Below, piece by piece: positions 1-7,456 of a DNA stretch of 64,000 nucleotides. Each line of letters begins with the position of its first letter. The first letter of the stretch is position 1. Made by a program: the position numbers and the translations under genes. The DNA comes from Phycisphaeraceae bacterium (GTDB taxonomy: Bacteria; Planctomycetota; Phycisphaerae; Phycisphaerales; UBA1924). Location: contig JACKHB010000005.1 of NCBI GenBank assembly GCA_020639195.1, positions 62,001-126,000 on the forward strand, read 5' to 3'. Under the pieces are notes generated by a model. It was not told where the DNA came from. It searched no databases and saw nothing but the letters and a program-made list of their open reading frames with translations.

Positions 1-87
1 AGCGATGTAGTTCTTGGGCCAGGGATTGGACGCGCACCCGCCCAGGAGGCCCGCCAGTGCCGCAACGATGATCCGTGAGGGTCTCAC
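1..87 (-). CDS. Lipoprotein, N-terminal end only (gene cut by window edge)
   Basis: Reading the minus strand from a GTG at 87 gives 29 codons without a stop up to the window edge. The peptide has a basic start, a hydrophobic stretch and a lipobox Leu-Gly-Gly-Cys (Cys18), followed by Ala-Ser-Asn-Pro-Trp-Pro-Lys. This is a textbook lipoprotein signal peptide, so the product should be lipid-anchored. No clear ribosome binding site precedes the GTG. It is divergent from the next gene, with about 100 bases between. The function cannot be told from 29 residues. Confidence 0.6.
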   Translation of the reverse strand, partial: MRPSRIIVAALAGLLGGCASNPWPKNYIA

Positions 88-190
88 AAGGGCAATGGTA
101 GCGGGGGGCGGCGCAACGCGCGGACTCGTACCATTGCGACGACGCCCACGGACCGGCCCCTCGGGTCGACGGGCGAGCGGGAGGTGATCG

Positions 191-1981
191 ATGCTGCCAT
201 GGAGGAAGGTCGGCAAGATCCTGCGGGGCAAGGCCACGCCGCTGCAACTCTTCATGGCGTGCGTGCTTGGCGCCATGATCGGATTCGTCCCCGGGGTGCG
301 ACAGGCGGGCGGGCTGCTGGTGGTCCTTGCGCTGCTGCTCCTCGTGCTCAACGCCAACCTGGTCGTGGCGCTGCTGGTGGCGGCGCTCTCCAAGATCATG
401 GCCCTGGTGACGATTCCCGTGTCATTCGCCGTGGGCGGGTTCCTGCTCGACGGGCCAACCCAGCCGCTGTTCAAGTGGGCAATCAACGCGCCCGTCCTCG
501 CCCTGATGGGCCTGGATTACTACGTGACCTCGGGATCCATGGTGGTCGGCGCCGCGTTCGGCGTCTTGTGCGGCCTGATCGTCTGCCGCTCGGTCTCGGC
601 GTTCCGCCGGCGCATGTCGCGCATCGAGCAGGACTCCGAGCGGTACAAGAAGTACGCCCGCCGGCCCGGTGTCAAGTTCCTCTCGTGGGTGCTTATCGGT
701 GGCAGCAAGGGCAAGCGCACCTACGCCCAACTGCTCGAGCGCCGCGTGGGCCTGCCGATCCGTCCGGTCGGCGTGATCGTCGCGCTGCTGGTGGTGGGGG
801 CGCTCTACGCGCTCCAGAGCGTCCTGGCCGGACCGCTCCTGCGCGAGGGGATTCGTTCGGCTCTCGAGCGGGTCAACGGGGCCACTGTCGATCTCGATCG
901 CGTGGACGTGGATCTCGGCGGAGGTCGAGTCACCCTCGTCGGGCTGGCCATGGCCGATCGAGGGGAGCTCACCGAGGATCTGTTCCGGGCCGCAGAGCTG
1001 ACCGGCGACGTGGACACCAGCGACCTGCTGCGCGGCCGGATCGCGCTTGACGTGGTGCGGGTGACCGATGCGAGCAGCGGGCTCAAGCGGGCCCGCGCGG
1101 GAGTCAAGACGCGCCCCGACGACAAGGACAAGTCCGAGGGAGACGGGAAATCGCTCGAAGAGATCCTCTCCGACGCCGAGCGCTGGTACGAGCGGCTGCG
1201 CCAGATCGAGGGGTGGATTGATCGAATCCCGCGGGCGCCCGAGTCGGACGGGGACACCGTATACGACCGGCTTCGCAAGGCGGCGGGACAATACCTGGCC
1301 GTCCGAGCGACGCACCTGGTCGAGGGCGCTCCCAAGTTCCGAGTCGGGGCGATCGAAGTCAACGGCATGCGGGTGCGCAAGCTCGGTGATGACCCGGTGG
1401 ACATCGTCGTCCGGAATATCTCGACCCAGCCCTGGCTCGTGGACGGAGCGCCGCAGTTGGACCTGCACTCGCGTTCGCAGCGGCTGATCGCAAACCTCTC
1501 CTTGGATGCGCTCAGCCGTGCCGGCGGCGCCAATCTCGTCGACTTTGGCTTCAAGGACCTCGCCTCGAGCTGGATGGCGCCGCAGTTCAAGGGGCAGAGC
1601 CCGATCCAGGGCGGCACGATCGACGTCCGGCTCAACGGTGAGTTCGACGTCTCGAAACTGGCGCTGCCGCTGGCGCTCACGCTGCACGACACGACCATCA
1701 CGATCCCCGGCGGGCAGACGGTTCGCATCGATCAGGCGCTGGACGTCGCGCTGCATCTTTCTGGCAGGTTGTCGTCTCCACGCGTCCGGCTGGACTACGA
1801 CGAGTTGGGAGACTCGCTGGTCGCGGTCGGCAAGGCCGAGGCGGCGCGGCTCGTGCAGAAGCACGCGGACCAGTTGATCGGCGACGTCCAGGAACGCATC
1901 AACGACCAGATCGGGGATCGCCTGGGCGGCGCGCTCGACGGCATCCTCGGCGGCGGCAAGAACAAGAAGAAGGGCGGCTGA
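191..1981 (+). CDS. TIGR03546/TIGR03545-like membrane protein (apparent fusion)
   Basis: 596 residues, started at an ATG behind a good GGAGGTGA ribosome binding site. Residues 1-165 hold several hydrophobic segments and resemble the TIGR03546 family. A further membrane segment lies near 190-215. The remaining approximately 380 residues look like the soluble beta-rich part of TIGR03545 (AsmA-like), with repeated descriptions of 'D-V-D-L' and 'I-D-V-R-L-N' strands and a Gly/Lys-rich tail. These two uncharacterised families are usually separate neighbouring genes, so a fusion is inferred. An envelope role is likely. The assignment is from recalled family features only. Confidence 0.7.
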   Translation: MLPWRKVGKILRGKATPLQLFMACVLGAMIGFVPGVRQAGGLLVVLALLLLVLNANLVVALLVAALSKIMALVTIPVSFAVGGFLLDGPTQPLFKWAINAPVLALMGLDYYVTSGSMVVGAAFGVLCGLIVCRSVSAFRRRMSRIEQDSERYKKYARRPGVKFLSWVLIGGSKGKRTYAQLLERRVGLPIRPVGVIVALLVVGALYALQSVLAGPLLREGIRSALERVNGATVDLDRVDVDLGGGRVTLVGLAMADRGELTEDLFRAAELTGDVDTSDLLRGRIALDVVRVTDASSGLKRARAGVKTRPDDKDKSEGDGKSLEEILSDAERWYERLRQIEGWIDRIPRAPESDGDTVYDRLRKAAGQYLAVRATHLVEGAPKFRVGAIEVNGMRVRKLGDDPVDIVVRNISTQPWLVDGAPQLDLHSRSQRLIANLSLDALSRAGGANLVDFGFKDLASSWMAPQFKGQSPIQGGTIDVRLNGEFDVSKLALPLALTLHDTTITIPGGQTVRIDQALDVALHLSGRLSSPRVRLDYDELGDSLVAVGKAEAARLVQKHADQLIGDVQERINDQIGDRLGGALDGILGGGKNKKKGG

Positions 1982-2213
1982 GCCGCGGACGCGCCCGAAG
2001 ATCGGGGCCGGCCCGGCATTCCCGGAGATATGCGGACGTTCCGGCCGATCTGGCAGGTCCGCGATTCTCCTGATGCCCGCGTTGCGCCGCCGCCAGGCGG
2101 CACAGATGGACCCGGCGCAACCCCGAGGCGTGGCTCGGCTGATTGCGTAATCGATGCTCTCCGATGGACAGCAGCGTCACTCGTCCGGGACCGTCCGTGT
2201 GGGCGGCGGGCGA

Positions 2214-2264
2214 CGCCGGATCTCGCGACTCCCGGCCTCTGCCGAGGCTCGCGAGAGACCGGCG
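2214..2264 (+). promoter_or_regulatory. Long hairpin in the leader of gspG
   Basis: An extended inverted repeat: CGCCGG pairs with CCGGCG, TCTCGCGA with TCGCGAGA, and GCCTC with GAGGC around a TGCC loop, with a six-base bulge on the left arm. It sits about 75 bases before the gspG start in the 356-base space between genes (1982-2337). No run of T follows, so it is not a typical terminator. It may be a transcript-stabilising or regulatory structure in the 5' leader. Nothing else clear was seen in this space. Confidence 0.55.
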
Positions 2265-2337
2265 CGACGGTGGGCTTACGGGGGCGTGGACACGACCTCG
2301 GGCAAGGCATCCGGCCGATCCGGAAGGAGATGAACGA

Positions 2338-2751
2338 ATGAGCATCAAGCGGACCGTGAAGCGTGGATTCACCCTCGTCGAAATCCTGATCGTCGTGGTG
2401 ATCCTGGGCATCCTCGCGGCGATCGTCGTGCCGCAGTTCACCAACGCGGCCAACGAGGCCCGTGGCGGCAACCTCGACACGCAGATCTCCACGATCCAGA
2501 ACCAGATCGAGCTCTTCCGCGCTCGCGAGGGCGCCTACCCGACTCTCGCCGAGATGCAGGCCGCAGCGACCGACGACCCCGTCGCCAACCCCTCCTTCGG
2601 CGGCCTGGTTGACGGCGACTACCTGAAGTCCACGCCGCGCAACCCCTACTACACCGACGACGCGGATGCGACCGAGGTGGGTGACGTCGGCGACGGCACC
2701 GCCTGGGAGTACGACGAGGCCTCCGGTGAGCTGACGGCCAACGAGGGCTGA
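2338..2751 (+). CDS. gspG: Type II secretion major pseudopilin GspG
   Basis: 137 residues from the ATG preceded by AAGGAG; longer upstream reading in the same frame lacks a pilin start. The N-terminus shows the prepilin peptidase site Gly10/Phe11-Thr-Leu-Val-Glu15 followed by a hydrophobic helix. The globular part has the GspG pattern of a long helix with 'QNQIELFRAREGAYPT', a 'YLKSTPRNPY' segment and 'AWEYDEASG'. It would be cleaved, N-methylated and assembled into the periplasmic pseudopilus. It is first in a pseudopilin cluster. Its globular domain closely matches the tail of the secretin at 11643-14630. Confidence 0.93.
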   Translation: MSIKRTVKRGFTLVEILIVVVILGILAAIVVPQFTNAANEARGGNLDTQISTIQNQIELFRAREGAYPTLAEMQAAATDDPVANPSFGGLVDGDYLKSTPRNPYYTDDADATEVGDVGDGTAWEYDEASGELTANEG

Positions 2752-2778
2752 TCTCGCCTGACGGTGTGAACCGAAGAC

Positions 2779-2815
2779 GCGGCCGGACCTGGAGACGGGT
2801 TCGGCCGCTTTGCTT
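2779..2815 (+). terminator. Hairpin terminator or attenuator after gspG
   Basis: GCGGCCG pairs with CGGCCGC, with an inner ACC/GGT pairing, followed by TTTGCTT. It lies between gspG and the next pseudopilin gene. Since the genes are otherwise arranged as an operon, partial termination here would give more GspG than the minor proteins, as expected for the major pseudopilin. That last point is inference. Confidence 0.6.
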
Positions 2816-2835
2816 GGGAAAGCAAGGAGCGAGCC

Positions 2836-3279
2836 ATGACGAGCGAACCACGCCGGGATCGACTTCGGGCCTTCACTCTCGTCGAACTGCTGATCGTGAT
2901 CCTGATTCTGGGCATCCTGGCGGCGATCGTGGTGCCGAGCTTCTTCGGCGCCACGGAGGAGGCGAGGCAGGAGACCACGCGCCACGAGCTCCTGAAGCTG
3001 CGCCGGGCCGTCGAGGTGTACATGACGCGCCACTCGAACGGGCTTCCGGGCGTGCTGGCCGGGGACGGGACGTGGGGCGAGATCGTGATGGATGGGGAGT
3101 ATCTCTCGGGGCCACCCACCAACGCCTGGGTGGGCGAGGTGACGGGCCGGGAGATCGTGATCGGGGACGAGCCGGACGGGGCGTACCACACCGATTACGG
3201 GTGGATCTTCGACGACACGACGGGCGACATCTGGGCCGCGAGCTTTGATGAGAACGACGAGCCGTTGCCCAAGCCGTAG
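2836..3279 (+). CDS. Second GspG-type pseudopilin
   Basis: 147 residues from an ATG preceded by AAGGAG. The prepilin motif is Ala12/Phe13-Thr-Leu-Val-Glu17, with Ala instead of the usual Gly before the cleavage point, followed by a hydrophobic helix of about 20 residues. The C-terminal part has a helix (ETTRHELLKLRRAVEVYMTR) and a short beta domain ending near 'WIFDDTTGDIWA', which parallels GspG. It is a likely minor or alternative pseudopilin of the same type II system. The spacing to gspG is 84 bases and contains a hairpin. Confidence 0.85.
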   Translation: MTSEPRRDRLRAFTLVELLIVILILGILAAIVVPSFFGATEEARQETTRHELLKLRRAVEVYMTRHSNGLPGVLAGDGTWGEIVMDGEYLSGPPTNAWVGEVTGREIVIGDEPDGAYHTDYGWIFDDTTGDIWAASFDENDEPLPKP

Positions 3280-3348
3280 GCGGGCTCATGGCGGGGTGGC
3301 TTCCGGCCGATAGCCATGGCGGAAGCAACCCGAGTGGAGGACCAAGTC

Positions 3349-3648
3349 GTGACCCGGAATCGCAGCTACGTCAACGGCGTCCTGACCGTGATCGCGCTCC
3401 TGCTGGGCGTCCTGGCGCTGGATCGGCTGGCGGGAGGGCTCGGCCCCGCGTCCGCCCAGGCCCAGACCGGACGGAACGAGCCCAACTCCGGCGGGATGGT
3501 CAGTGCCGCGGATCAGCGGAAGGTGATCATCCGCGAGATCAAGGACCTTCGCGGGCAGATCGAGGCGATGCAAGCCACGCTGTCGCGCGGGCTGGACGTC
3601 CGGGTGACGGACATGCCGGAGATCAAGCTCCCCAAGGAGGACCGGTAG
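3349..3648 (+). CDS. Small single-pass membrane protein in pseudopilin cluster
   Basis: 99 residues from a GTG with GGAGG eight bases upstream. An in-frame ATG at 3316 would add 11 residues but has no ribosome binding site. It has one N-terminal membrane segment or signal anchor (about residues 8-30) and a charged coiled-coil-like C-terminal half (KVIIREIKDLRGQIEAMQAT). It was not recognised as a named family. Its place between pseudopilin genes suggests a secretion accessory role, which is inference. Confidence 0.65.
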   Translation: MTRNRSYVNGVLTVIALLLGVLALDRLAGGLGPASAQAQTGRNEPNSGGMVSAADQRKVIIREIKDLRGQIEAMQATLSRGLDVRVTDMPEIKLPKEDR

Positions 3649-3675
3649 GTCCTTCGGAGGGCGGAAGGAGCGGGC

Positions 3676-4209
3676 ATGGCTCGCGTGCGTCGCGGGTACA
3701 CGCTGATCGAGGTCCTCATCGTCGTGACAGTGATGGGGATCATGGGCGCGATGGTGATCCCCAACCTGAGCCAGGCGGGGACCTTTCGCGTGCGCTCGGC
3801 GGTGCGGACGCTGGTCTCGGACATCACGTTTGCGCAATCGGACGCCATGGCGTTCCAGCGGGGCCGGGCGATCGTGTTCTACCCGGAGCAGAACCGCTAC
3901 GTGGTGGTGGAGGTGACCGGTCCGGAGCTCGACCCCGAGAACGATGCGCTGTTCGACCAGACGCGCGAGTCGGGCATCATGGACATGGACTTCGACCAGG
4001 AGCGGTTTGGCGGGGCGGTGATGGAGAGCGCCTCGTTCGACGGACAGGCGGTCCTGATCTTTGATGAGATGGGGGCGCCCGTGACCGAGCCCGAGGGCGA
4101 CACGCCGTCCTCGGGGGGCATCGTGAACTTCACCAGCGGCAACGGCGACTACTGGGTGGCGGTGGATGGGTTTACCGGGCACGTCACGACGGGGCGGGTG
4201 GAGCCATAA
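3676..4209 (+). CDS. GspH/FimT-type minor pseudopilin
   Basis: 177 residues. The N-terminus is basic and carries the prepilin site Gly7/Tyr8-Thr-Leu-Ile-Glu12, then a hydrophobic helix. The next segment, 'RVRSAVRTLVSDITFAQSDA', is typical of the GspH/FimT family, in which the N-terminal helix runs into a beta-rich domain. The ending 'VAVDGFTGHVTTGRV' is also typical. It should sit at the tip of, or within, the pseudopilus. It lies 27 bases after the small membrane protein, so it is in the same operon. Confidence 0.85.
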   Translation: MARVRRGYTLIEVLIVVTVMGIMGAMVIPNLSQAGTFRVRSAVRTLVSDITFAQSDAMAFQRGRAIVFYPEQNRYVVVEVTGPELDPENDALFDQTRESGIMDMDFDQERFGGAVMESASFDGQAVLIFDEMGAPVTEPEGDTPSSGGIVNFTSGNGDYWVAVDGFTGHVTTGRVEP

Positions 4210-4291
4210 CCATCAATCACGTAGGGATTTACGGGGCCAGTGCGTCCCGGCGGTGCCCGGCGGCGTATCGGCAGCAGTGGGAGGCGCGGAC

Positions 4292-4531
4292 ATGCGGAAG
4301 ACCCCGAATCGTGCAGCGCGCGTTCTGCTGATCGTCGCGGCCGGCGGCACCGCGATCTCCATGCTGTTCTGGGCGAAACTCAAGCTCATCACCCAGATAC
4401 CGCGGACGACGTACGCGGACGAGGAGCCCGCTGCGGAGCCGAAGCCGGCGGACTCAGCCGACCAAAGCGCTCCAGAGATACCGCGCAGCGATGAATCCGA
4501 TCGTCAGCGCACCTCCCCAGAAGATCACTGA
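4292..4531 (+). CDS. Small membrane-anchored hypothetical protein
   Basis: 79 residues from an ATG with GGAGG upstream. One membrane segment lies near residues 10-27, followed by an acidic, proline-rich tail. The last 78 bases overlap the end of the convergent gene 4454-4672, so part of the tail is antisense to it and may not be conserved. No family was recognised. It follows the GspH-like gene by 80 bases. Confidence 0.45.
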   Translation: MRKTPNRAARVLLIVAAGGTAISMLFWAKLKLITQIPRTTYADEEPAAEPKPADSADQSAPEIPRSDESDRQRTSPEDH

Positions 4532-4672
4532 GCCGAGCCACGCCAGCGGCCCGCGCGGGTGAGATCGCGCGAGCCGAGACCTGGACGGGCGTACGGGGTC
4601 GACCCGGGAGACCCTCAGGGATGGCCGAGCGGCGCGACCCGCCCTCATGTAGTCGCGGTCGTACAGGCCCAT
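4454..4672 (-). CDS. Small membrane protein, 72 residues
   Basis: It starts with Met-Gly-Leu-Tyr-Asp-Arg-Asp-Tyr, an N-terminus I associate with small planctomycete proteins. Then comes a basic linker and one membrane helix near the C-terminus (LAWLGSVIFWGGALTIGFIA). It has no recognised function. It is transcribed with the next two minus-strand genes, 36 bases downstream of the gene at 4709-5119. Confidence 0.6.
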   Translation of the reverse strand: MGLYDRDYMRAGRAARPSLRVSRVDPVRPSRSRLARSHPRGPLAWLGSVIFWGGALTIGFIAARYLWSALVG

Positions 4673-4708
4673 CGTGGCTCCTTCCCGAGGTGCGCTCGGC
4701 GGCGGCGC

Positions 4709-5119
4709 TCAGTTGATCCACATCATCAGGTTGTTGGCGACAAAGCCGAAGGCGATCATGCCACCGGCGCTGCTCACCAGTTCGAATCCGCCAATCGCGA
4801 TGGCTCCCAGCGCCAGGCCGATGCCTCCGCCCATGGCGCCGATCGCCAAGAGCATGAAGGCGTACTTGTCCACCTCGGGCCAGATCGTGTGCCACAGCTT
4901 CTTGGGCGGAGGATGGCGTGGGCAGAAGCGGTGGGGGAATCCACCGCCTCGCGCGGCATCGGGGCCATAGCGAACTTCGACGGTCGCCGCCCGATTGCAG
5001 ATCAGACATCGCGGCGACTCCGTGAACGCGCGGACCAGGCGCGGAATCGGCGCCGCTGGGTGGATCAGGATGAGATACACGCCCAGAACAAGGACACCGA
5101 TTCCGAGCAAGCGTGACAT
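4709..5119 (-). CDS. Membrane protein with a Cys/His zinc-finger-like loop
   Basis: 136 residues. It has an N-terminal membrane helix, then a CxxC (CLIC) and a CPRH pair spaced as in a small zinc ribbon, then two or three hydrophobic segments rich in Gly and Ala towards the C-terminus. The metal binding is inferred from the four Cys/His ligands. No family name can be given. It lies 25 bases downstream of the gene at 5145-5693, so the two are probably co-transcribed. Confidence 0.65.
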   Translation of the reverse strand: MSRLLGIGVLVLGVYLILIHPAAPIPRLVRAFTESPRCLICNRAATVEVRYGPDAARGGGFPHRFCPRHPPPKKLWHTIWPEVDKYAFMLLAIGAMGGGIGLALGAIAIGGFELVSSAGGMIAFGFVANNLMMWIN

Positions 5120-5144
5120 GGGGCCTCCGACGGCAGAGTGCCGA

Positions 5145-5693
5145 CTAGCGGTTCTTGATCCAGTTCACGACGTTGTCGAGGATGGTTGGCTGGTGGAGCA
5201 CCGCCTCGACCGACTCATTCCGTCGACCCGGATTCACCACCATGCGCAGCCGGCTCCGGTGGTGGCGAAGCTCGAAGGCCGATCCGCCCTTGGGCGACAT
5301 CAGCAGTCGGCGAGAATCCTGTTCGTCTCGTCGCCACGTCCCGTCGGTGACGATCGACCCAGCCGGACCGAGGAACTCAATAGAAAACGTCCCGTCGCGC
5401 CGGAGCCGGAGGTCCACGTCCGAGGCTTGCAGACTCGCCTTGATGTTGTCGGCGACAAGACCTCCAAACATGGCCATGGCAACTTCACCGTCGGTGCCAA
5501 CGCTTCCGGCGGCCAACTGCCCCATCAGCGCGTCGAGTGTGTCCTTCCGATGCAGCGTCCACCGCCCGGTCACGCTGGGACTCGCGCTCGTGCCGGCTCC
5601 GGGGCCTGTGCAGCTCTTGAACAGCCAGACGCCCCCCGCCGCGAGCACCAGCAGGATCACGATCGAAAGCACACCGCTCTTGAGTTCGCTCAT
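5145..5693 (-). CDS. Membrane-anchored or lipid-anchored hypothetical protein
   Basis: 182 residues. The N-terminal hydrophobic stretch (about residues 8-25) is followed by a Cys (FKSCTG), so it could be a signal anchor or an unusual lipoprotein. The rest has a lipocalin-like rhythm of short strands ('VTGRWTLHRKDT', 'VDLRLRRDGTFSIEF', 'VTDGTWRRDE') seen in proteins that report a model-free 'weight versus full-scale' fold. No function is known. It is first of a three-gene minus-strand group. Confidence 0.65.
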   Translation of the reverse strand: MSELKSGVLSIVILLVLAAGGVWLFKSCTGPGAGTSASPSVTGRWTLHRKDTLDALMGQLAAGSVGTDGEVAMAMFGGLVADNIKASLQASDVDLRLRRDGTFSIEFLGPAGSIVTDGTWRRDEQDSRRLLMSPKGGSAFELRHHRSRLRMVVNPGRRNESVEAVLHQPTILDNVVNWIKNR

Positions 5694-5914
5694 GGCCGTC
5701 TCCCTGCCCGGACCGCGCGCGTCCTCCCGCGGTCACTCAGGAAGACGGATTCCACGCCGCCGTGCGGCAGCAGGACTCGAGATCCCGAGGATCGCCGGAC
5801 TCGGACGCCGGACTCGCGATCCACGGCATTTCCCCGCACAAGGCTCATGTGGACCCTGGCCGCGCCGATTTCCGTGCCCCAGAGCCAAGCGCAGCGCCCG
5901 ATGCCCGCGCCGTC
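5694..5914. other. Non-coding gap without recognised gene
   Basis: Between two minus-strand genes (5694-6010, 317 bases) I see only the terminator of the upstream gene at 5915-5955. Open frames here have no support from composition or similarity. The region directly before 5693 should hold the promoter of the three-gene group, but no convincing -35/-10 pair was found. Confidence 0.5.
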
Positions 5915-5955
5915 CCAAGGAATAAGACCCGGCGCACGCTCGGGCGCGCCGGGTC
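5915..5955 (-). terminator. Terminator of the beta-propeller dockerin gene
   Basis: Read on the minus strand, GACCCGGCGC pairs with GCGCCGGGTC around a 10-base loop and is followed by TTATTCCTT. It lies 56 bases after the stop codon at 6011. The stem length, GC content and T-rich tail fit an intrinsic terminator. Confidence 0.75.
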
Positions 5956-6010
5956 GGGCACGATTCATCGAGATTCAACGGCCTCTCCACGTCAGCCGGT
6001 CGCGCGCTCG

Positions 6011-7069
6011 CTACGGACACCCCGCGGCGAACAGGTCGAGGTACATGAAGAAGTCGTCGGCGTCGCAGTCTCCATCAGCGTCGAGGTCGCAGACCGCGGC
6101 GTCGCCGGCGGCGAACGCGTCGAGGTAGAAAAAGAAGTCGTCGGCGTCGGTCGCGCCGTCGGGTGCGCCGTACTCCGGATTGTTGGGATCGCCCGAGCCA
6201 GTGAGGTCTGCCAGGCACTGCTCGATCGTGAAGAGCAGGTCGTTGGGCAACTGCAGGAGCGACGTGTTGAATGCGATGACCTCGATGAACGCGCCCGACT
6301 CCGTGTTGTACCGGAGGATGCGATGGTTCTGCCAGCTCGCAACAATGGTGGTGCCGTCGTCGGCCAGAACGTGCCCGACGGGGCAGAAGATGGGGCTCTG
6401 ATTGATGGTGCGCAGGACCGCGCCGGTTGCCGGATCGACGACCGAGATGTCGCTGGTCATATGGGCGGAGACCCAGAGGTTGTCGTCTGGCCCGACGCGC
6501 AGGATCAGCGGCCGGCCCGGGATGTTGACCAGCACGCCCTGGAACGCGCGGGTCTGGGCGTTGTACTTGACGACGCGGGCGTTTGCGAAGTCCGCAACGT
6601 AGAGCACACCGTTGCGCCATTCGAGACCGACCGGCTGGGCGATCTGAGGGGCCTGGGCGAACACGTCGATCTGCGCGCCGGTGTCGGGGTCGAGGCGGAT
6701 GACGCGGCTGGCGCCCTTCTCGCACACGTAGAGCAGGCCATCGGGCCCGAACCGCAGGTTGCCCGGCTGGTTGATGCCCGAGGCGAACACCCCGAGGAAC
6801 TCGCCGGTGTGGCCGTGGAAGCGCAGGACCTGGCCAGTGTCGCTGCTCGAGACGTAGAGGTTGCGATCGGCCCCCCACGCCAATCCATCGGGCGTGCTGA
6901 GACCGCCGGAGCGGGAAGGTACGAACGGGCTCAGGAACGCGTTGTGCATGCCCGGGGTGACATCGAGACGCTTGACGCTGTGGTCGGCCCAGCTTCCGAT
7001 GAGAATGACCTGGGAGTGGGCGGCGGTGCACAGGGCAAGGGCGGTGATCGCCGCGAGGGCGCGGGGCAT
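6011..7069 (-). CDS. Secreted NHL/SMP-30-like beta-propeller with GC-type dockerin tail
   Basis: 352 residues. An N-terminal signal peptide ends near 'AAHSQ'. The middle (about 25-285) has six-bladed-propeller repeats such as 'PDGLAWGADRNLYVSSS', 'PGNLRFGPDGLLYVCEKG' and 'PVGLEWRNGVLYVADF', as in NHL/SMP-30 proteins. The C-terminus has two Asp-rich calcium-loop repeats ('DGATDADDFFFYLDAF', 'DADDFFMYLDLF') and ends Ala-Gly-Cys-Pro, the GC-type dockerin of Phycisphaerales. It is probably exported and held at the surface through this tail. The ligand is unknown. Confidence 0.85.
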   Translation of the reverse strand: MPRALAAITALALCTAAHSQVILIGSWADHSVKRLDVTPGMHNAFLSPFVPSRSGGLSTPDGLAWGADRNLYVSSSDTGQVLRFHGHTGEFLGVFASGINQPGNLRFGPDGLLYVCEKGASRVIRLDPDTGAQIDVFAQAPQIAQPVGLEWRNGVLYVADFANARVVKYNAQTRAFQGVLVNIPGRPLILRVGPDDNLWVSAHMTSDISVVDPATGAVLRTINQSPIFCPVGHVLADDGTTIVASWQNHRILRYNTESGAFIEVIAFNTSLLQLPNDLLFTIEQCLADLTGSGDPNNPEYGAPDGATDADDFFFYLDAFAAGDAAVCDLDADGDCDADDFFMYLDLFAAGCP

Positions 7070-7290
7070 GCTCGTCTCCTTCGATGGGGCTCTGCGCGCC
7101 CTCGAATGTACGGGCGAGGCCTCGAAAGCGGTTGCGATGCGGAGGCGGACGGGGCGAAACGAGCACGAACGTGACAGCGCTCAGACCCCGCGTGCCGGGT
7201 ATGGGACTCTGCTCTGCCGTTCTGGATGAACGTCCGCCGGCTTCTCAGCCCACAACGCCGCGCCGTTGCCTGGCTGGCGCCCTTACCCAG

Positions 7291-7456
7291 ACCCCCATGC
7301 TTCAGAATGCGCGCGCGCCGGCGCCCCTGCCTTTGAGATTCTCAGAGATTCCCGCAGAAAATCTTACGCCATGCGCCCCAGAGACTTGCGCGCACGCTCT
7401 CGCGCGACACCCCTCCGGCGCGCGCGCGCTGGCGAAGAACCCGCCCATGGGTAGAG
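7291..7456 (+). repeat. 166-base conserved leader, copy 1
   Basis: This stretch directly before the ATG at 7457 matches 33028-33193 without gaps, with about 7 mismatches by eye. The two following genes are less alike. It contains the odd palindrome TGAGA-T-TCTCA at 7334-7344, a direct repeat of GAGATTC and a 27-codon open frame (7371-7454). It is probably a conserved promoter/leader or a duplicated cassette. Bases 7070-7290, upstream of it, show nothing recognisable. Confidence 0.8.
7371..7454 (+). CDS. Possible 27-residue Arg-rich leader peptide, copy 1
   Basis: An ATG frame of 27 codons ends TAG two bases before the ATG of the following gene. It is rich in Arg (MRPRDLRARSRATP...) and is matched by a 27-codon frame at 33108-33191 with three residue changes. 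No ribosome binding site is obvious, and three of the five base changes alter residues, so conservation may be of the DNA or RNA instead of the peptide. Translation would couple directly to the downstream start. Confidence 0.35.
   Translation: MRPRDLRARSRATPLRRARAGEEPAHG

Noticed and set aside
2131..2147. Sigma-54-like promoter (TGGCTCG...TTGCG) before gspG
   Set aside because: Pilin genes are often sigma-54 dependent, but the GG-to-GC spacing is one base too long and position 5 differs from the consensus.
5690..5968. Open frame on the minus strand in the gap after 5693
   Set aside because: Composition is that of a GC-rich shadow frame, and the terminator at 5915-5955 lies in it. No similarity or start signal.
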